Assembly (NCBI RefSeq): GCF_030867145.1
Contig: NC_134418.1
Coordinates: 3,530,802 to 3,594,801 of the forward strand
Length of the DNA: 64,000 nucleotides
DNA from: Opisthocomus hoazin
Lineage: Eukaryota; Chordata; Aves; Opisthocomiformes; Opisthocomidae
Reading direction: 5' to 3'
The translations under genes were made by a program, and so were the position numbers. Positions 58,832 through 64,000 of the stretch are shown piece by piece (position 1 is the first letter of the stretch; every line of letters begins with the position of its first letter). The notes under the pieces were generated by a model, which saw only the letters and a list, made by a program, of their open reading frames with translations, did not search any database and was not told the DNA's origin.

Positions 58832-59424
58832 ACAGAATCACAGAATCACAGAATAGTAGGGGTTGGAAGGGACCTCTGTGGGTCATCTAGTCCAACCCCC
58901 CCGCCGAAGCAGGGTCACCTACAGCAGGCTGCACAGGACCTTGTCCAGGCGGGTCTTGAATATCTCCAGAGAAGGAGACTCCACAACCTCCCTGGGCAGC
59001 CTGTTCCAGTGCTCCGTCACCCTCAGAGAGAAGAAGTTCCTCCTCATGTTCAGACGGAATTTCCTGTGCCTCAGTTTGTGCCCATTACCCCTTGTCCTGT
59101 CACTGGGCACCACTGAAAAGAGCTTGGCCCCATCCTCCTGACACCCACCCTTCAGATATTTGTAGGCATTTATAAGGTCCCCTCGCAGCCTTCTCTTCTT
59201 CAGGCTGAACAAGCCCAGTTCCCTCAACCTCTCCTCGTAGTGGAGATGCTCCAGTCCCCTCACCATCCTTGTAGCCCTCCGCTGGACTCTCTCCAGTAGC
59301 TCTTCATCCTTCTTGAACTGGGGAGCCCAGAACTGGACACAGTACTCCAGATGAGGCCTCACCAGGGTAGTGTAGAGGGGAAGGAGAACCTCCCTTGTCC
59401 TGCTGGCCACACTCTTCTTGATGC
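58832..59424 (-). mobile_element. CR1 retrotransposon, 593 bp, minus orientation
   Basis: Plus-strand ACAGAATCACAGAATCACAG is the reversed octamer tail. The element reads leftward from about 59424 ('[13 protein letters not shown]') through the C-terminal region of ORF2 to a TAG (complement at 58919-58921) and the 3' UTR. It is the second-best preserved copy in the window and belongs to the TAG-ending, GCTTCGGC group. Confidence 0.96.
58919..59424 (-). pseudogene. CR1 ORF2 remnant: C-terminal tail downstream of the RT core
   Basis: About 168 codons without an internal stop. They cover the region after the reverse-transcriptase catalytic core: [69 protein letters not shown] and [18 protein letters not shown], ending CSLL-stop. 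No endonuclease or FADD catalytic motif is present, so no activity is possible. The open frame continues upstream to 59719 by chance into unrelated flanking DNA, where similarity to CR1 ends abruptly at the truncation point near 59424. It matches the equivalent segment of the 19346-20431 remnant closely. Confidence 0.92.
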
Positions 59425-62400
59425 AAGAAGTGTTTAGAGAGCTGAGAAAGGGGGAATTGGCCATGCACAGTCTAAAGAAAAGAAAGCAAGAGAGCTGGGA
59501 GCGGAGACAAAACCACTGGTTCACCCACTGGGAAAACTTGTTTCCAGACATGGTCCAGTGCCAGCGACTGCAGAGGAATTTGTCTTCAGGGCAGGGAATA
59601 CCCACATTTCTCTGAGGACAAGGAAGCCATAGGGAAGGCAATAGCTGGGTGATGTATTTGTTGTACTCATGGCATTTATTAACTGCAAACTGTAAGCTCC
59701 CAATGGAACCCAGGGCCACCAGGTCATGGATTTAAATGGTGTTTCAGCCCACACCCACCTTCAGTTGGAACAACCCCTCCCTGAGGTCTGTGGACTGTGT
59801 CGGCTGGATCCCCATGGACTGAAAAGGGAATGTAGACATTGAGTCCTATACAGAGAGGCTTGGTAGGCACCACAGAGGTGCTTCAGGCTTCCTGCTTGGT
59901 CCTCCACCGCCCCTCCAGAAGCTCCATCTTCCCAGGGCTAGAGGACCCTCTTGCTTTTTTGTTTGATGAAGACACCTCATCTTGCCCAGAGAAGCTGGCC
60001 AGGATGGAGATGGAGTGGGTGGGCAGGGACAGAGAAGGTGGACTGGGCATCATGCGTACACACAACTGAGGTTCTAGCCCCAACATTCCTCCCTTTTAAT
60101 GCTGAAAATACTCTTCCACCCCGAGCCAAGGTGGGCAATTTATTTTGCTCCAATTTATTTTTACGAGACCTGGCCTGCTGCTTTTTGACAGTGAATGGGG
60201 GGTTTGCTTCCTTCGTTCTGGGTAACCACCCAAGGCTGTTTAAGCAAGATTCTCCGGTCTAGAAAGTAGTTGGGAAACCTGATAATGCCTGACTTTCTCA
60301 TGGAGTATTGCCCACAGCCTGTTGGAGATCTCACCAGCATTGCCACCATCACTGCTTCTCTTGGGGTTGCTTCGTCAATACGTGAAGAGAGAGCAGGGAA
60401 AAAGGCCAACCTTGTTCCCTCTCCTCTTTTTTTTTTCTTCAGCTCATAAATTTTAGATGAAGGTCTTTGCTGGCATTAAGGTGGTTTGAACACCTGTGAG
60501 AGAAAAAGGCTCCCTCCTCCCCCACGGAGGCTGTGTGGTTTGAAGGGTTGGTGAACAAAACCCCGCTCTACTCATCCCTCTTGTTTGCTGCAGGAAGGAA
60601 GGTGGTCATTTAATGTGCATTTCTTCAGTTACGATGAGCAGGCGCAGGACAGGAGTGCCATATGGTTAGGAGTAGCTTTTACGGAGCATCACATCTTCTC
60701 CCCCATGCAGCTCAGACCTGACCTACATAGCAAGGCCAAGCCACCATGCCAGAGCATCCCAGCGCACACGCCAGGCTTTCAGCACCCGCAGCTGGAGATG
60801 CAGGAACCTCTCCTGATTTACAGGAAGACTTGGGCAATGTACCAGGCTGTGGCTTGCCAGCGCTGCAGAGGCTTTGTCTGCCCTGTGTCAATACAGGAGG
60901 AGACAGCTTATACCAGCAGGGATGGTTTTGCCAGAATAGGAAAACATCTTTCAGGATGACATAAACCAGAGTCTTTTGGCTTGTTCGTGTTGCCTCAAGC
61001 TGAGCGGGCAGATGTTGTCGTGGATTGGAGAGAGAAAGTGTCCCCCGTTGCAGCAGCAGGCATCAACCCAGCTTTACAGCGCCAACCCAGCCTCGGGACC
61101 CCTCGCCAGCCCCCTACGGCAGCTTGGAGATGTGCATGAGATGGGGGAGCTGGCTCCATCCTTCCCGAGATGGAGGAGCCTCCGATGTCTGGGGGTGCTG
61201 CCTGGGGGCTGCTGGGTTTCTCTTGGCTGTTTGGGGACAAAGACTGGAATTGCTGCCGTGGCCACATGGGTGAAACCGGAGTGGGATGCGTTGTGTTTTG
61301 ATGGGTACAGGGCTGACCCTGAGCCATCTGCCAGGGCTGAATGGGGAAAACCACAGCCATAATTTCTCACCTGAAAGGATTAAGCTGGGAGCTGGGAGTG
61401 ATGGATGCTGTGCATGCCCTCAAGGTGAACCATGTGCAATGACAGCCTTCCCTGCTGTAGAACTGCGGGAGAAAGGATGAAGGGTGTAACCAGTTTCAAG
61501 AGCCCTTTGAAGGATGTATGTTTGAGTCCAGGTGGATGTTCAAAGCCTCTTCCCCCAGGGAGAAGGAGGCCAGTCCATTGTGGCTGGGTAGGGAAGGCTT
61601 TTTAGGTGGGTAGCCCCTAACCCTGTAATACCAGGCTGGAGGTTGCCTGGTTTGAGGGTCTCTGTAGAGCACTCGCTGTATATGAGCCTGAGTTCAGTCT
61701 CCAGCTCCCAAATGGTTTCTGCTTCCCACCCATGGCTCCACACAGCTCAAGGCTCAGACTTCCCCCAGACTGGTGAGCTGGACCTCATGCTCTCAGCCAG
61801 ACTTTCCAGGTCCCCTCTGCCCAAACAGCCCTTTCATGAGGCTCCTGTTGATTCTGGCTGGCTGATGAGGGTGGAGAAAATATCTCCTGGAGTTCTGTCA
61901 CCTCTGCTCCTGGCTGACCCCAGCACAGGAGCAGGTTAACAGCAACTGAGCTGAGTATTACAGTAGCTTTTGACCCATGTCAGGGGGCTACTTGGGACAG
62001 AGAAGTCCATGCAGGGTTGAGATAGCAGCTGCCGGTCCCACCAAAAGGGCACCGAAGACCTGCTGTCAGAGATGCTCTGATGGATGTGCCGCTCCCTGTC
62101 ATCTACCCAGGGTCCCCACAAGACTAGCCACATTGCCAAACGTGTCTGGGAAAGAAAATCTCTTGCAAGTTGTGTTGATAACAATGACCTTGTCTAATTT
62201 AAACAATTAAGAACCCATCGTCAGACCCATGGTTCTCCAGCCAGAGTCTGCTATGGTGGGGAACAGGGACCACTACCTGGAGGCACCACAGGTGATCAGG
62301 TCTGGGTGCACAGTCCAACCGTGGCTGCCCAAAAAGGGCAGCACAGACATAGATAAAAACCCCCAAAGAGATAAAACCAAGTCTTAGTGGTTCTGTCCCA

Positions 62401-64000
62401 TGGGGACAGGGAAATACAGTGGCCTGGATGCAGCTGGCTATGCAGGAGCCCCTGCACGATGGTGTGCTGGCTGTGAACCAGGGCATCTCTGTTGGCTCTC
62501 AGAGGTGGTGGAGGGGCTTTGGTGGAAGTGGGCTTGGTGGGTAGAGAGGTCTCAGCGACCGGAAACCAAGGTTAGAAATGGGAACTCATAGTTCAAGAGT
62601 TTATGACTTGCCTGAGAGCACCAGAACGATCGGTTATCCTGGAGTTTCCAGCATTCTCCAAAGCCTCTTTCATCATGATTTATTCATCTGCGGGAAGCAC
62701 TAAGACATAACACAACTCCCAAAGAGAGAATAAGCACAGCCTTAACCAGCCATAATGTCAGGAAACTGCCTGCCTCCCGCGAGATCTGCTGAGCCTGGGG
62801 CACGCTGCATCTCCATGCTGTGCAGCCAAGGGCTCCTTTGCTTGGGCATCTTCACCAAGGATGAAGGCCCACATGCTGGTGAAGCTCCTGGATCAGCTCT
62901 GGTTAATGCAAGAGCTACCTCTGGGGCGGAAAGGGCTATCTACGCTGTGTAGCTATTTCCAAGGTGTGTGCCATGCATCCTGCTGCTGGGAATCTCTTCT
63001 AGCAATGTATAAACCAGCCTGTTTCTTGGAATTCTTTGCTTCTGAAGTCAAAGGGCAAAATTAAGAGCTTGAGTCTCTGCAGGAATCCATTTTGGTATAA
63101 TCTACACCTTTCCCATGCACCCCAGCAGTGCATTTTGCCGTGGTTTAAATGCATGCATAACCCATATTTGATTATTGTTGGGATTATTGCTGTTTTACTG
63201 TTCTTGCTGCTATTAGCCCACCGTTGACGATGCTATGTTTGCGAGGCTGCGACCAGTGACTCCTTTGATACGCAGACATCCTGCCAATAGAAAAGTCTCT
63301 TGAGCACATAAGTCTAAATTAGCGGCAGCTTTGTGTAGCTCTGTTTCCCTCCTTGCACTCCCTTCACCACTGCAAATAACCCAATGTAAGTGCTGAGGCA
63401 GGCCAGCCCCTGACGGGAAGCCTGATTGCTCTCCTGCTGCAGCGCTGGCAGCCAGGGAGGGAGGAGAAGGAGCTCCATACCATCCTGTATCACCAGGGCT
63501 CTGCTCTGAAAGATGGGGCCTTTTGGACAGCAAATAATTATGGCAACAGAGGGAGGGCAGGATCCTAGTCCGGCTTCTGGGGTGATGGGCATCATCTCTC
63601 TTGTCCAAATGGGCTGAAACCATCTGGAAAATGCCAAAGTTAGGGGAGGACAGATGGACAGATGGATCATTTGATGCTTGCTTCCTCATCTGCAATAACC
63701 AGGGGAGAAAATGACTGCCCCTTTCCCTTTTCTCTGTGCTGAAACATGCCCAGGGGCTACAGCAGGACCGAATTCCTCCATAACTTTATTTTTCTGTTAA
63801 TATGTGCACAGCTTTATCAGGGAGTTTGGGGTTGAGATGGGTCCGGGTCCGTGTTAGCACATGAAGAAAACATGTCCTTTCCGGGTCTCAGTCTGCTTCT
63901 CTTGTGCGCTTCAGTGAGATTTCAGATATCAATTAACCCAAATCACCTTGAAAAGAAAAGCTGAGGCTGTTTCAAAGTTACCGGGCTGGACTTGTGCTCT
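59425..64000. other. Single-copy DNA, no supported gene
   Basis: No recognisable exon. A T run lies at 60427-60437. At 62323-62341 GCTGCCC-AAAAA-GGGCAGC forms a short perfect hairpin. AT-rich blocks at 63090-63230 and 63750-63960 may be conserved elements; the first is listed separately. The window ends within unique sequence. Confidence 0.5.
63140..63195. promoter_or_regulatory. Candidate regulatory block with palindrome and repeated GATTATTG
   Basis: TTTAAATGCATGCATAA (63144-63160) includes the perfect palindrome ATGCATGCAT (63149-63158). GATTATTG occurs at 63170-63177 and again at 63182-63189, spaced 12 bp start to start, the second within GGGATTATTG (OTX/PITX-type GGATTA). Motif-based inference only. 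Confidence 0.25.

Noticed and set aside
59425..59719. N-terminal extension of the CR1 frame on the minus strand
   Set aside because: Similarity to CR1 stops near 59424. The rest is flanking DNA that happens to be open in the same frame.
62323..62341. Perfect 7-bp stem hairpin GCTGCCC-AAAAA-GGGCAGC
   Set aside because: Too short for a microRNA precursor, and hairpins of this size are expected by chance in 64 kb.
1..64000. CRISPR arrays, prokaryotic operons, rRNA, tRNA, LTR retroviral elements
   Set aside because: The tandem arrays lack unique spacers. No paired LTR, gag/pol-like frame, rRNA or tRNA-like sequence was seen, and the repeat content is avian.

Overview
This window reads as nuclear DNA of a bird. 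The main evidence is the repeat content. There are at least a dozen pieces of CR1 (chicken repeat 1) non-LTR retrotransposons of several subfamilies and ages. Most are 5'-truncated, and where the 3' end survives it shows the avian-type octamer tail (ATTCTGTG or ATTCTATG) in place of poly-A. No prokaryotic gene organisation, rRNA, tRNA, CRISPR array or complete cellular protein-coding gene could be supported. The species cannot be told from the sequence alone. Most long open frames are chance frames, CR1 remnants, or by-products of tandem repeats.

Layout. 1-9 kb: single-copy DNA with two CR1 copies. One CR1 sits inside a 159-bp-period minisatellite (2746-3628), and an AT-rich motif-dense block lies at 4.46-4.60 kb. 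9.1-9.35 kb: a compound GGGAT/GGGAC pentanucleotide array. 15.5 kb: a 21-bp minisatellite with an in-frame heptad reading. 17-20.5 kb: a candidate enhancer-like block, a tail-out CR1 pair, and the best-preserved CR1 (19340-20445), which keeps 361 codons of ORF2 with the reverse-transcriptase FADD motif. 20.5-34.5 kb: unique DNA with no supported gene. 34.5-38.7 kb: the most unusual part. It holds a CR1 copy, a CpG-dense block with a TG repeat, at least nine G runs of 8-22 bases, a possible small intron, a 94-unit decamer array in perfect register, and a second CpG-dense block with a TATATATA element. 39-64 kb: further CR1 copies in both orientations among unique DNA, plus several AT-rich blocks rich in homeodomain-like words.

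How it fits together. The window looks intergenic or intronic. Its only promoter-like sequence is at 35.2-36.0 and 38.2-38.6 kb, and these may belong to a gene whose coding exons lie outside the window or were not recognised. No undescribed protein system was found. The strongest observations are: (i) a CR1 insertion that dates a minisatellite array as older than itself; (ii) a decamer array of 94 consecutive units with no indel and visible higher-order periods; (iii) two CR1 ORF2 types, one ending at TAG and the other reading through 24 more codons to a stop supplied by the terminal octamer repeat. The regulatory and exon calls are pattern-based inferences and carry low confidence.
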